Translations under genes and position numbers: made by a program
Notes under the pieces: generated by a model
What the model saw: the letters and a program-made list of their open reading frames with translations, nothing else
The model's database searches: none
Told to the model about the DNA's origin: nothing
Shown: one piece after another, positions 36,246 through 45,407 of the stretch
Numbering within the stretch: the first letter of the stretch is position 1
Layout of the letters: each line of letters starts with the position of its first letter
Assembly (NCBI RefSeq): GCF_003063375.1
Contig: NZ_NERY01000002.1
Coordinates: 372,001-436,000 of the forward strand
From: Limnohabitans sp. MMS-10A-178
GTDB lineage: Bacteria > Pseudomonadota > Gammaproteobacteria > Burkholderiales > Burkholderiaceae_C
Reading direction: 5' to 3'
DNA: 64,000 nt

Positions 36246-37226
36246 ATGAAAGTTTTTAATTCAAAGCTAACAAAGAGAGATTTTCTTTTAACTTCAGCAC
36301 TTCTACCTGGTGCAATCAACACATCGTTGGCTCAATCAGACTATCCAAATAAACCAATTAGACTTGTATTTCCATTTGGACCTGGCGCTGAGGTGACGAC
36401 AAGAGCCGTCTTAAAATCAATGTCCGACAAATTAGGGCAACCTTTTATCATTGATTTCAAACCAGGCGCTTCAACCAATATTGGAGCTGCACTCGTTGCA
36501 CAGGCCCCCCCCGATGGCTACACGCTTTTCTTCAGCACAATTGGATCGAATGTTCTCAACAAACTCTTGCACAAAAATTTAACCTACGATCCAGACAGCC
36601 TTGTACCCATTGGATTGATAGGACAAGTCTCTAGTTATTTGATTGTCAGAAATGATTCACCCTTTAAATCTGTAGAAGATTTGGTTAAAGCAGCGAAGGC
36701 AGCACCTACAGGCTTAAGTTATGGAACGCATGCCATTGGAGGTCCTAATCATTTAGTGGGTGAATTATTCAGAAATAAAGCAGGCATTAAGGAATTGGTT
36801 CACGTTGCTTACAAGGGACTCAATGAATCTAGCACCGACCTGATCGGAGGTCGAATTGACTTTATGTGGGACGCCGGTGCAATCAGGCTTGTTGAACAAG
36901 GCCGCCTGCGGGCATTGGCAGTTGCGTATCCAGAAAGGTGGCCAACCCTTCCCAATTTGCCAACGATGGCGGAGCTAGGTTATCCAGAAGTGACCTTGAC
37001 AGCATTTGGCGGAATCCATGCGCCCGCCAAAACACCAGCTCACATTGTCGACAAACTTAGCAGTGCACTCATGAGTGCACTGACAGAGCCCGAAGTCAAA
37101 AAAGTAGTACTTCAAGGAAATATGGTTTCGAAACCCATGACCAAGCAAGAAACTGCAGAGTTTATAAAAGGGCTGACGGTGAAGTGGGCTCCCATTGTGA
37201 AGTCTCTCAATATTTCATTAGATTAA
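36246..37226 (+). CDS. Bug family tripartite tricarboxylate transporter receptor
   Basis: The 326-residue receptor has a signal peptide (DFLLTSALLPGAINTSLA) and the mature start QSDYPNKPIRLVFPFGPGAEV. It has IDFKPGASTNIGA and HVAYKGLNESS. The FKPGASTNIGAA stretch is shared with the two Bug proteins at 39137 and 40152, so these three form a subgroup within the window. AAAGGA precedes the ATG. It is co-transcribed with the hydrolases and the SDR. Confidence 0.92.
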   Translation: MKVFNSKLTKRDFLLTSALLPGAINTSLAQSDYPNKPIRLVFPFGPGAEVTTRAVLKSMSDKLGQPFIIDFKPGASTNIGAALVAQAPPDGYTLFFSTIGSNVLNKLLHKNLTYDPDSLVPIGLIGQVSSYLIVRNDSPFKSVEDLVKAAKAAPTGLSYGTHAIGGPNHLVGELFRNKAGIKELVHVAYKGLNESSTDLIGGRIDFMWDAGAIRLVEQGRLRALAVAYPERWPTLPNLPTMAELGYPEVTLTAFGGIHAPAKTPAHIVDKLSSALMSALTEPEVKKVVLQGNMVSKPMTKQETAEFIKGLTVKWAPIVKSLNISLD

Positions 37227-37231
37227 GTTCA

Positions 37232-38146
37232 GTGACAATCAATTTAATGGGTAAAACTGCAGTCATCACAGGCGCGGCAAGCGGTATTGGGTTGGCAGCA
37301 GCTGAGCGATTTTTAAAAGCAGGCATGAAAGTCGTTATTGCTGACATTGATGCTGATTCAATTGAAAAACAAGTGAGTCGGCTGAAGTTTGAAGGCCACC
37401 CAGTAGAAGGAAAAGTAACAGATGTCACGAGTGAGTCCTCTGTTCGTGAACTTGCAGAATTCACACAAAGCAAATTCGGCAATATCCATATACTTTTCAA
37501 TAATGCAGGTATAGGTGGCGGCGCAGCTGATGACAAAAGTTTATGGGAAGCCAGTATTTCCGATTGGAAATGGGTGCTTGATATCAACGTTTGGGGCGTG
37601 ATTCATGGCATTCGTGTTTTTACACCACTGATGTTGGCGCATGGACAAGAAGGACACATCATTAACACCGCATCAAAGGCGGGCTTAACGTTTGGAACAA
37701 GCTTGTACTCCACCAGCAAACACACAGTGCTTGCTTTGACAGAAGCGCTTTATGTGCAACTTAAACAAATGAACAGTAAATTGGCAGTTTCAGTTTTATG
37801 CCCAGGCGCAGTCAATACAAATTTAAACTCAAATTCAAATCGAATTAGGCCTGTAAATACCCAGCCAGATAACATTCCAAATTTAACCAATCAAGATAAA
37901 TCATTTCAATCAATAAACTTCATGAGCACGTATCAAAATACTGTTCAAACGCGAATGGCGGCTGGCCTTGAGCCTGCAGAAATGGCTGAAATATTGATGC
38001 AAGGTTTAGAAACTGGTGACTTTTACATCTTACCTAATCGTCTGGAAGATGCCGGCGTTAAGGAGAGATTTAAAAACATTCAGGCACGAAAAATTGAAGA
38101 CTTGCCTAAAAGTTGCCCCCAGTTTGATTGGAGTCACCTTCAATGA
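37232..38146 (+). CDS. short-chain dehydrogenase/reductase (SDR)
   Basis: The 304-residue SDR has TGAASGIGLAAAERF, NNAGIGG and the YSTSKHT catalytic motif. The start is uncertain: GTG at 37232 aligns the N-terminus as MTINLMGKTAVITG, while ATG 37247 gives MGKTAV. It has a C-terminal extension of about 40 residues beyond the classical fold (FYILPNRLEDAGVKERF), as in the clavulanate-type and broad-specificity SDRs. It lies a few bases after the Bug stop, so an uptake-plus-oxidation unit is likely. Confidence 0.88.
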   Translation: MTINLMGKTAVITGAASGIGLAAAERFLKAGMKVVIADIDADSIEKQVSRLKFEGHPVEGKVTDVTSESSVRELAEFTQSKFGNIHILFNNAGIGGGAADDKSLWEASISDWKWVLDINVWGVIHGIRVFTPLMLAHGQEGHIINTASKAGLTFGTSLYSTSKHTVLALTEALYVQLKQMNSKLAVSVLCPGAVNTNLNSNSNRIRPVNTQPDNIPNLTNQDKSFQSINFMSTYQNTVQTRMAAGLEPAEMAEILMQGLETGDFYILPNRLEDAGVKERFKNIQARKIEDLPKSCPQFDWSHLQ

Positions 38147-38148
38147 AA

Positions 38149-39117
38149 TCAAGCTAGTTCAAGAACAATGTTGTCAGACACAGGCTGACTTCCATTTTCT
38201 GTTCGCACATGCCCGGTAATGACATACATCTTGCCGTCTATGCAACCACCAGAACCACCTAGGCGTGGTCTAGGCAATTCGGCCGCAATGGTCCAACGAT
38301 CATTTTGCACATCGTATTTTTCAATCATGCGCAATGCATCTCCACCCGATACATAAATTGCACCATCATGAATGCACGAAAGCATGCCACCATGTGGCGC
38401 TAACATTCGAGATTTTGGCCACCACGTGTCATCCGCCGGGTCATATTCTTCAACCAAGTCAATTTTGTTACTTGAAGTAAATGCATTGCTAGACCCCACC
38501 CTGCCCCCAAGTGCGTAGAGTTTGCCATTTAGCGTTTCTAACAAATGGTGATTGCGTGCTGTCAACATGGGGGCTGCTTCAGAATAAGTTTTTGATTGAG
38601 GATCAAAAACAAATACCTTTGCGCTGCTTGTATGGGGAGCCAATTGATGAGCCTTCTGGCCCTTTCGTCTGCATGCAAATGAGCCCCCAGCAATGTAGAT
38701 TTTCCCGTTTAAAACTGACGCCGCAGATGCGCCTCTTGCTTCAGGCAGTGAAGGCAATTCGGTCCAAACATCCGAAAGTGGATCGTAAGTCCAAGCGTGT
38801 GCAACAGGTTGCCAATCATCGGGGCCTTCTTCGGGCGTTCTATAACCACCAAAACCATAGATCAAACCATCGAGTTCAGTCACTGCCATATGGTGCAATG
38901 GCAATGGGATGGATGCCTTGCGCGTCCATTCATCGTTTTGAGGGTTGTATTCATAGACAAAACGATTGGGCGTCCACCCAGTTTTCGCAGCCCAGCCATT
39001 GGTAATTCCACCAATCAGATAGATTTTTCCATGACACTCTACGCCCTCTAGTTCCCAAGTTGGCTCAGGAAAAGGTTTAAGAGTTTTCCACTCATTGGTT
39101 TTAATTTGATGATTCAT
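38149..39117 (-). CDS. Kelch-repeat beta-propeller protein
   Basis: The 322-residue protein (ATG 39117, MNHQIKTNEW) is built almost entirely of Kelch repeats, about six. Each is marked by a GG pair and spaced Y/W residues: KIYLIGGITNG, LIYGFGGYRT, KIYIAGGSFA, KLYALGGRVG, AIYVSGGDAL and KMYVITGHVR. There is no signal peptide, so it is probably cytosolic. The function is unknown. It is the last gene behind two Bug receptor genes, which is an unusual neighbour for a transport system. It could act as an enzyme such as a lactonase-like isomerase or as a binding scaffold. Confidence 0.88.
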   Translation of the reverse strand: MNHQIKTNEWKTLKPFPEPTWELEGVECHGKIYLIGGITNGWAAKTGWTPNRFVYEYNPQNDEWTRKASIPLPLHHMAVTELDGLIYGFGGYRTPEEGPDDWQPVAHAWTYDPLSDVWTELPSLPEARGASAASVLNGKIYIAGGSFACRRKGQKAHQLAPHTSSAKVFVFDPQSKTYSEAAPMLTARNHHLLETLNGKLYALGGRVGSSNAFTSSNKIDLVEEYDPADDTWWPKSRMLAPHGGMLSCIHDGAIYVSGGDALRMIEKYDVQNDRWTIAAELPRPRLGGSGGCIDGKMYVITGHVRTENGSQPVSDNIVLELA

Positions 39118-39136
39118 GAGATTTCTAGTGGTCAAT

Positions 39137-40135
39137 TCATTTATCTTGCAGCTCTAAAGATTTAAACAGAGGTCCCCATTTTTCTGACTGCTGCCTCATA
39201 AAACTTGTAGCTTCTTGTCGGCTCACAGACATAGGCATCACATTCAATGCCAGCAGTCTTTTCTCAATGTCTGGTGTTGATGAAATTGCTCGAAGCGCTG
39301 CATTCAATCGCTCCACAATTGCTGGCGGGGTATTGGGTGGTGCCGCAAGGCCAAAGTATGTAGAGATGGTTACATCTGGATAGCCCACTTCCGCCATGGT
39401 AGGAACTCCTGGTTGGGTTGGCCATCTCTTCGGAAATGTCACTGCCAATGCTCTTAACTTTCCACTGTTTGCGAGGTTGATGGTGGCACCATCAATCATG
39501 AAGTCGATGCGCCCTGCCATCAAGTCAACGCTTGAATCGCTAGCACCTTTGTAAGGCACGTGAGTTAACTTCTGAATGCCAGCAGACTGTTTGAACATTT
39601 CAGCCAACATGTGATTGGGTGTACCAATGCCGAAAGAACCATAAGACAATCCTTGTGGATTTTCTTTGGCTGCTTTGACAATGTCTTGCACACTTCGGTA
39701 AGGAGAATTCGCCCCTACCATGACGTACAGAGTGTTGACGCCCAGCATCCCAATTTCTGAGAAACCATGTGGATCAAAACTGAGTGGGCGATTGGACCAT
39801 TTGTTCAATGCATTGGTTGCAATGGTTGTCACTAGAAGCGTGTAGCCGTCATTGGGGGCAGAGGCAACATAGGCAGCACCAATATTTGTAGATGCGCCTG
39901 GTCTTGACTCTACGATGAATGGCTGACCTAAACGATCGGAGAGTTCTTTGGCATAAAGCCTTGCCAAACTATCAGACAGCCCTCCTACTGGAAAAGGAAT
40001 AACAATTTTGACTGGTCGGTTAGGGTATTCGGCTTGAGCTTGAGCTTGCGCAACACCACTGAAAATCATCAATGCCATCAATGCGGGCCAAATAATCAAT
40101 TTGAAAGCATTGAGCGAGCACGATACGAGGTTCAT
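39137..40135 (-). CDS. Bug family tripartite tricarboxylate transporter receptor
   Basis: The 332-residue receptor starts at ATG 40135 (MNLVSCSLNA). The signal peptide ends at GVAQA, followed by an AQAQAEYPNRPVKIVIPFPVGG mature start (shown in part). ESRPGASTNIGAAYVA and HVPYKGASDSS are present. It is a paralogue of the next upstream gene and of the Bug at 36246. It lies 16 bp after the upstream Bug stop, in one operon with the Kelch gene. Confidence 0.92.
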   Translation of the reverse strand: MNLVSCSLNAFKLIIWPALMALMIFSGVAQAQAQAEYPNRPVKIVIPFPVGGLSDSLARLYAKELSDRLGQPFIVESRPGASTNIGAAYVASAPNDGYTLLVTTIATNALNKWSNRPLSFDPHGFSEIGMLGVNTLYVMVGANSPYRSVQDIVKAAKENPQGLSYGSFGIGTPNHMLAEMFKQSAGIQKLTHVPYKGASDSSVDLMAGRIDFMIDGATINLANSGKLRALAVTFPKRWPTQPGVPTMAEVGYPDVTISTYFGLAAPPNTPPAIVERLNAALRAISSTPDIEKRLLALNVMPMSVSRQEATSFMRQQSEKWGPLFKSLELQDK

Positions 40136-40151
40136 AACTTTTAATCCGCTT

Positions 40152-41147
40152 TTATTCAAATGAAATGTTGAGTGACTTCAGAATTGGTTTCCATTTATCG
40201 GTCTGAAGTTTTATAAAGCCATCCGTTTCTTGTCTTGTCATAGGAAGAGCTTGTACGTTCATTGCCAACATGCGCTTTTGAAAATCCGCATCTCTTGCAA
40301 TTTCACGCATGTGCGAATTCAACTTTTCCAAAATAGCAACAGGCGTTCCGGCTGGAGCAGACAAACCAAAGTAAGTGGCAATCGTTACTTCAGGGTACCC
40401 AGACTCAGCCATCGTAGGAATTTTTTCTTGAGTTGGCCAACGCTTAGGGTATGCAACAGCCAATGCTTTTAATCGCCCACCTATGACCTGGTTGATGGCT
40501 GCACCATCGATCATAAAATCGAGACGGCCAGCAATTAAATCGCGGTGTGATTCGCCGCCTTTATAGGGAACATGTATTAACTTACCAATGCCTGCTTGAG
40601 TTCTAAAAAGTTCTGTGACCACATGGTTGGCGCCCCCTTCACCATGAGATCCATAAGCCAATCCATTTGGACTTTCTTTAGCTGCTTTGATGAGATCTTG
40701 CAGAGAATTAAAGGGTGAGTCACTGCGTACCACCACATAAAAGGCATTCACACCCATCATGCCGACAGACATCATCTTTTCTACATCGTAATTTAAATTT
40801 TTATAGCTCCATTTATTCAGGGAGTGTGAAGCTAAAGTTGAAATTAACAATGTGTGTCCATCTGCGGGTGCAGAGGACACAAAAGAAGTTGCAATATTGG
40901 TACTTGCCCCAGGTTTATGGTCCAGAATAAATGGTTGACCAAGCCTGTCCTGAAGTTCTTTGGTGTAGGCACGTGCAATTCCGTCTGTAAACGCGCCTGC
41001 AGGGAATGGTGAAATAATCTTGACAGGCCGACTGGGGTACTCAGCTTGGGCCATTGAAGAGGCTGGCATCAAAGCACTCAACACGGCCATCGTGTTTAGT
41101 TTTCTTCTGCTAATCAGTCCTTTTTCCGACTTGAAAAAACATTCCAT
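40152..41147 (-). CDS. Bug family tripartite tricarboxylate transporter receptor
   Basis: The 331-residue receptor starts at ATG 41147 (MECFFKSEKG), backed by AGGAGG 9 bp upstream. The signal peptide has a Tat-like SRRKLNTM start but a weak one, and the mature part begins AEYPSRPVKIISPFPAGAFTD. LDHKPGASTNIATSFV and HVPYKGGESH match the family. It is tandem with its paralogue at 39137 and is preceded by a LysR gene on the same strand, which probably controls it. Confidence 0.92.
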   Translation of the reverse strand: MECFFKSEKGLISRRKLNTMAVLSALMPASSMAQAEYPSRPVKIISPFPAGAFTDGIARAYTKELQDRLGQPFILDHKPGASTNIATSFVSSAPADGHTLLISTLASHSLNKWSYKNLNYDVEKMMSVGMMGVNAFYVVVRSDSPFNSLQDLIKAAKESPNGLAYGSHGEGGANHVVTELFRTQAGIGKLIHVPYKGGESHRDLIAGRLDFMIDGAAINQVIGGRLKALAVAYPKRWPTQEKIPTMAESGYPEVTIATYFGLSAPAGTPVAILEKLNSHMREIARDADFQKRMLAMNVQALPMTRQETDGFIKLQTDKWKPILKSLNISFE

Positions 41148-41254
41148 GCTGATTGCCCTCCTCACTCAAAAGCCTTGAGTTGTATTGAAGGGAATCGTAT
41201 AACTGAATTAAATGCGGTTCAAATTATTAGAAATGATGCATGCAATCACTTAAC

Positions 41255-42205
41255 TTAATGCCTACCTTGCTTTAAAAGTTGCGTCGCTTTTGCAATTGAA
41301 AAAGCAAACTCCTCTTTAACGCACTCCAAAAAATCTAAGGCCACATCTGACATCGATTTACGCGCAGGCTCAATGACGAATGTTTCCAGTATCAAGGGTG
41401 GATCCTCAATTGGACTGATGTTGTATTTTCCTGTGTCTATGTCATTGGCAATCATCATCATCGGCAAAATAGTGGCCCACTCGCCTCTAGAAACAAGATC
41501 CATGGTGCCAGCCATTGTGTCGAATTCAGCAAAACTCTTGATGCCTACGCCATTGGAAGTGATGTATGCATCAATCAATTTGCGGCGTGCATTGCTTTGA
41601 CCGGGAATGGCCAAATTAAGGGGCGGCAGATCAGCCAACTTTACTGGTTTGCAGTGCTGAAAGGAGCTCATTCGTCCTGAAACAAGCATCTCGGGGGCGC
41701 TTGCAAAAAAACTAGTGCGAACACCTTTTGATCCAATCGAGGAAGGCACAATGGCAAAAGTTAATTCTCCAGACCGAACCCTGTCTGTTAGCTCACCAAA
41801 GTAAGAGTCAATAATTCGCACGGTGACATTCGGGTTTTCCTTGGTAAATCTGGCATATGCCGGCGCCAATACCGCTCTTGTCATCACAGGCGTCATGCCA
41901 ACTTTAATTTCACCTTGACGACTTCCCTTAAATGGCTCTATCGCCCTCAGTGTCATTTCATGAGCTTTTAAAAACTCAACGCAGGCTGAGTAATAAGCTG
42001 TGCCAGCAGGTGTCGGTTGAACAGCGCCTATTGACCTAGAAAATAATTTCACCCCCAAAGAGTCCTCTAGGTCACTCACATGCTGAGAGACGCCAGATTG
42101 AGTTGCGTGCTCTCTTTGAGCAGCAAGAGTAAAAGACTGCTCTTCATAAGCAGCAACAAACAACTGAATACTTCTAGGATTTTGACGCATATTGTGAAAT
42201 GCCAT
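41255..42205 (-). CDS. LysR family transcriptional regulator
   Basis: The 316-residue regulator has the N-terminal winged helix (SIQLFVAAYEEQSFTLAAQREHATQSGVSQHVSDLEDSLG, shown in part) and a C-terminal effector-binding domain with GEIKVGMTPV. It sits 107 bp upstream of the tandem Bug genes on the same strand, so it may be part of their operon or regulate a promoter in that gap. Its inducer is likely the acid bound by those receptors. Confidence 0.9.
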   Translation of the reverse strand: MAFHNMRQNPRSIQLFVAAYEEQSFTLAAQREHATQSGVSQHVSDLEDSLGVKLFSRSIGAVQPTPAGTAYYSACVEFLKAHEMTLRAIEPFKGSRQGEIKVGMTPVMTRAVLAPAYARFTKENPNVTVRIIDSYFGELTDRVRSGELTFAIVPSSIGSKGVRTSFFASAPEMLVSGRMSSFQHCKPVKLADLPPLNLAIPGQSNARRKLIDAYITSNGVGIKSFAEFDTMAGTMDLVSRGEWATILPMMMIANDIDTGKYNISPIEDPPLILETFVIEPARKSMSDVALDFLECVKEEFAFSIAKATQLLKQGRH

Positions 42206-42379
42206 TTTGTGTTCAATTGATCAATTAGATCTAAATTCTAGTAGCCTTAGCCAAACTTAACCAGCATGTAAGTCAGCAAACGGGATTGGGAGGCGCAGCA
42301 TCCGCATATTGGGAATACGCAGCATTTTTAGATTGCTACAATTCTTGCAGGGTTAACACTTAACTCAGGCGCACGAGGA

Positions 42380-42820
42380 ATGTACATGACACGACTGCTT
42401 GTTCCCCTTTCTACACCTGATGCTTCGGCTTTCTCCAAAACATTCATCGCTTCCGAGAATAATGAAGCTGTAGAGGCGGTAAATCTGGCGTCGATGTCGG
42501 CTACTGTGCGCAAGGCACTTTTTCAGTTTGATGATGCCGGTCGGCTGGTTCGACTTCCCAACAAGCTATCGGTTCAGCAAATGACCATGTGGGCTTTGTG
42601 GACCAAGTTCGAAGCGAATCAAAAATACACAGAGAAGGAAGTTAACGCCATCATCAATGGTTTTCACACCTTTGGCGACCAAGCGACGTTGCGTCGTGAG
42701 TTGGTCAACATGAAATTGCTCGGGCGCAAGTCAGACTGCAGTGAGTATTGGAAAGAGCCGCATCGCCCAAACGATGAAGTGCAGGATTTTCTTCGCGCTT
42801 GGCGTGCTGGTCTGAAATAG
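42380..42820 (+). CDS. DUF2087 domain-containing protein
   Basis: The 146-residue protein matches DUF2087 in its second half: GRLVRLPNKLSVQQMTMWALWTKFE, YTEKEVNAIINGFH and TLRRELVNMKLLGR, a winged-helix-like module often found at the end of MarR/ArsR-like regulators. The first 50 residues are unrelated to any motif I know. A DNA-binding or regulatory role is possible, not shown. A second ATG at 42386 could serve as start. It is followed by the beta-flower gene 31 bp later. Confidence 0.75.
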   Translation: MYMTRLLVPLSTPDASAFSKTFIASENNEAVEAVNLASMSATVRKALFQFDDAGRLVRLPNKLSVQQMTMWALWTKFEANQKYTEKEVNAIINGFHTFGDQATLRRELVNMKLLGRKSDCSEYWKEPHRPNDEVQDFLRAWRAGLK

Positions 42821-42851
42821 CCTTCTAGATACGCATTAACTACATCAATCA

Positions 42852-43244
42852 ATGAAACGCCTTTTTACGCTCCTGCTAATTGCCCTGCTCAGTGCATCAT
42901 CTGCTTATGCTCAGCGCATGTATGACGGCAGTGGGCGTCAGGTGGGTCGCGTGGATGGTGAACGTTATTACGACGGATCAGGCCATCAGATTGGACGAGT
43001 TGATGGCTCAACCATATACGACGGCTCTGGACGACAGCTAGGTCGTATTGATGGCCAGCGCGTATACAACTCTTCAGGAAGTCAAATTGGCCGTATTGAT
43101 GGCGAAAGACTTTACAGTGGCTCAGGCTATCAAATGGGACGCATTGATGGCGAACGCATTTACGATGGTTCTGGGCGGCAAATAGGTCGAGCAGACGGCT
43201 TGCGCAGAATGCAGATGATTGTTTATTTTTACTTTTTTATGTAA
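42852..43244 (+). CDS. secreted beta-flower repeat protein
   Basis: The 130-residue protein has a signal peptide (residues 1-20, ending SSAYA) followed by six imperfect 16-residue repeats of the form YDGSGRQIGRIDGER, then a hydrophobic tail (MQMIVYFYFFM). This matches the small exported proteins annotated as 5-fold beta-flower proteins, here with six units. Repeat units carry regular D, G and R positions that suggest a closed beta ring. The function is unknown. The stop codon lies inside a sequence that also resembles the end of a yoeB gene. Confidence 0.85.
   Translation: MKRLFTLLLIALLSASSAYAQRMYDGSGRQVGRVDGERYYDGSGHQIGRVDGSTIYDGSGRQLGRIDGQRVYNSSGSQIGRIDGERLYSGSGYQMGRIDGERIYDGSGRQIGRADGLRRMQMIVYFYFFM
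42918..43205 (+). repeat. six 48-bp in-frame tandem repeats in the beta-flower gene
   Basis: Six consecutive 48-bp units each encode 16 residues. They diverge strongly at third codon positions, so the array is old and selected at protein level, not a recent expansion. Confidence 0.8.
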
Positions 43245-43290
43245 AAACAGTTCGCATCTTAAGAATGTGGACTCACTTTAAATAAGCTAA
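43243..43290 (+). pseudogene. remnant of a yoeB-like toxin gene 3' end
   Basis: About 48 bp right after the beta-flower stop nearly match the 3' end of the yoeB gene at 49689 (49918-49965). In frame they read TVRILRMWTHFK and a stop, against TVRILRMWTHYE and a stop. The bases after the stop (AATAAGCTAACTTTC vs AATAAGCTAGCTATC) also match, so this is a DNA-level remnant. Nothing upstream in this frame resembles YoeB, so only the tail remains. Confidence 0.75.
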
Positions 43291-43298
43291 CTTTCACG

Positions 43299-44300
43299 CT
43301 ATTTTTTGACCTGCCAAAGATCACCAACACCCAAGGTCTTTGGGGCCTCTAAGCTTGAGCGAGCTTGTAAATCGCCCTGCAATGTGGCGCGCCACCAGTC
43401 AGTGGTAATGGCCGCCACACTCGCATGATGTGCTGCCTGCAATTCCCTCGTAATAGATTCGCGGGGTACTATTTCGGCAGCACTTCCAACTTGACCGGCA
43501 AACGTCATGTGATCTGCATCCATTAGAACAAGGTGAGCCTTGTCTCCCGATGGCAGTGCTGCAAAAACAGCCTTTCGCTTTTCAGGTGTTGCCCCTACGC
43601 CCACTACATCGCTGTCTCGCGTTCCAGTAATTGAAAGCAATGGACGAGTCAATCTTTCAAATGCACGTTGAGCACTGCCCACCATGGGTACAGTTGGTGA
43701 GAAAGCAATGAACGAGGCAAGACGGGGCTCTGAGATTCCCTCAAAACCCGGATAACGCTGTCCTGCCATACCCATCGTTGTATGCGCACCAAATGAGTGG
43801 CCAGCAAGACCCACTTGCGCAGGCCTGGCCAGATGCCATAGATCTTGTTTGGCTGAATGACGCTTTTCAATCTCATTGAGTACGAAACTCACATCCAGCA
43901 AGCGCGCCATCAATTGCTCAGGCGACGCAAGAGTTCTTAAGGCGCGTTGGTCGGTAAATGTTCTAGTAACGCCGCGTACCGCGTTGAAATCACTTCCCGT
44001 GTGTTGCACGTGAACGACCACAAATCCAGCATCCACCCAGGCTTCGCCCCACACCGATCCACCTTCGCGTGTACCGCCAAGCCCATGGGAAAAAATCACA
44101 ACTGGCCAAGGCCCAGTCAATCGATTCTCGTCTGGCCATCTTATGCGCACAGAAACGTTTCGCTGGCGTGTTGGATCAACCCAATTTTGGTCGACCACTG
44201 ATCTGCGCACTGCCTGAACTTGCCCCATCGCTTGAAGACTCAAACTCAGAGGCGTTGCAGACAAAAATTTGGCTAGAAAGTGGCGTCTTGTGTTCAGCAT
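43299..44300 (-). CDS. exported alpha/beta hydrolase (dienelactone hydrolase/PAF-acetylhydrolase-like)
   Basis: The 333-residue protein has a Tat-like leader (NTRRHFLAKFLSATPLSLSLQ) and an alpha/beta-hydrolase core with the elbow GLAGHSFGAHTTMG and FSHGLGG as oxyanion loop. The aspartate is probably in GTRDSDVV and the histidine in MDADHMTF. It would act on esters in the periplasm. The gene converges on the yoeB remnant and diverges from the TRAP transporter. Confidence 0.88.
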   Translation of the reverse strand: MLNTRRHFLAKFLSATPLSLSLQAMGQVQAVRRSVVDQNWVDPTRQRNVSVRIRWPDENRLTGPWPVVIFSHGLGGTREGGSVWGEAWVDAGFVVVHVQHTGSDFNAVRGVTRTFTDQRALRTLASPEQLMARLLDVSFVLNEIEKRHSAKQDLWHLARPAQVGLAGHSFGAHTTMGMAGQRYPGFEGISEPRLASFIAFSPTVPMVGSAQRAFERLTRPLLSITGTRDSDVVGVGATPEKRKAVFAALPSGDKAHLVLMDADHMTFAGQVGSAAEIVPRESITRELQAAHHASVAAITTDWWRATLQGDLQARSSLEAPKTLGVGDLWQVKK

Positions 44301-44428
44301 GAAAATCTTTCAGATTGATCGATGAAGAAAAACCCTTATCAATTAAATACCATTTTTGTCTTAAACTGGTTAATGTAAGACAGGCACCGCCCTCTTGTCG
44401 TACACACCACAACTTCACAGGAGTTTTC

Positions 44429-45403
44429 ATGCAACGTCGCACCCTTCACCTCAGCATGCTGGCTGGCTTATTCGCTTTTTCCGGCTGGGCATCTGCCCAA
44501 ACCAAATGGGACTTGCCTGCCGCCTACCCGGCCACCAACTTCCACACCGTCAACATGACCCAGTTTGCTGCAGATGTCGACAAAGCCACTGCAGGCAAGC
44601 TCAAAATCACGGTGCACGCCAACGCTTCTTTGTTCAAGGCCCCTGAAATCAAGCGCGCTGTACAAGGTGGCCAAGCCCAATTGGGCGAAATTTTGCTGGT
44701 GAATTTCCAAAACGAATGGCAACCCTTTGGCGCTGACGGCCTGCCCTTTTTGGCAGACAGCTACGACGAGTCCATGAAGCTCTACAAAGCGCAAAAGCCG
44801 CTGCTGGAGAAGAAGCTGGCCGAACAAGGCATGCTGCTTTTGTATTCTGTGGCTTGGCCACCCCAGGGCATTTACAGCAAAAAACCGCTCAACAGCGTAG
44901 CCGACTTGAAGGGCATCAAGTGGCGTGCTTACAGCCCTACCACTGCCCGCATTGCTGAGCTGATAGGCGCCCAGCCCGTGACCGTGCAAGCTGCCGAGTT
45001 TTCGCAGGCACTGGCCACAGGTGTGGTTGAGTCCACCATGACCTCGGGTGCAACGGGTGTCGACAGCAAGTTGTTTGAACACCTCAAGTTTTATTATGAC
45101 GTTCAGGCATGGCTTCCTAAAAATGCTGTGATTGCCAATAAAAAAGCCTTTGATGGACTGGACAAGCCCACCCAAGAAGCTGTCCTGAAGGCCGCTGCTG
45201 AGGCGGAAAGACGTGGATGGAACGAATCGCGCAAGGTCAACACCAGCACACTGGAAATCCTCAAGGCCAATGGCATGACGGTGGCACCACCTTCAGCGCA
45301 ACTCAAAGCCGACATGAAAAAAGTTGGCGACACCATCATGAAAGAGTGGCTTGAAAAGTCCGGTGCTGAAGGCAAGTCCATCGTCGACGCTTTCAATCGT
45401 TGA
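44429..45403 (+). CDS. TRAP transporter substrate-binding protein (DctP-type)
   Basis: The 324-residue receptor starts at ATG 44429 with CAGGAG upstream; the open frame before it is not used. A signal peptide ends at GWASAQ. The mature protein has the DctP pattern, including IKWRAYSPTTARIAELIGAQPV with the carboxylate-binding arginine and GVVESTMTSGATGV. It binds an organic acid for uptake with the next two gene products. The ligand is unknown. Confidence 0.93.
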   Translation: MQRRTLHLSMLAGLFAFSGWASAQTKWDLPAAYPATNFHTVNMTQFAADVDKATAGKLKITVHANASLFKAPEIKRAVQGGQAQLGEILLVNFQNEWQPFGADGLPFLADSYDESMKLYKAQKPLLEKKLAEQGMLLLYSVAWPPQGIYSKKPLNSVADLKGIKWRAYSPTTARIAELIGAQPVTVQAAEFSQALATGVVESTMTSGATGVDSKLFEHLKFYYDVQAWLPKNAVIANKKAFDGLDKPTQEAVLKAAAEAERRGWNESRKVNTSTLEILKANGMTVAPPSAQLKADMKKVGDTIMKEWLEKSGAEGKSIVDAFNR

Positions 45404-45407
45404 GTTG

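Noticed and set aside
42918..43205. CRISPR-like array
   Set aside because: The 48-bp units are contiguous, in frame and encode protein repeats; no spacers or cas genes exist in the window.
44468..45175. 235-residue frame opposite the TRAP receptor gene
   Set aside because: Lies entirely within a well-supported gene and has no family motif.
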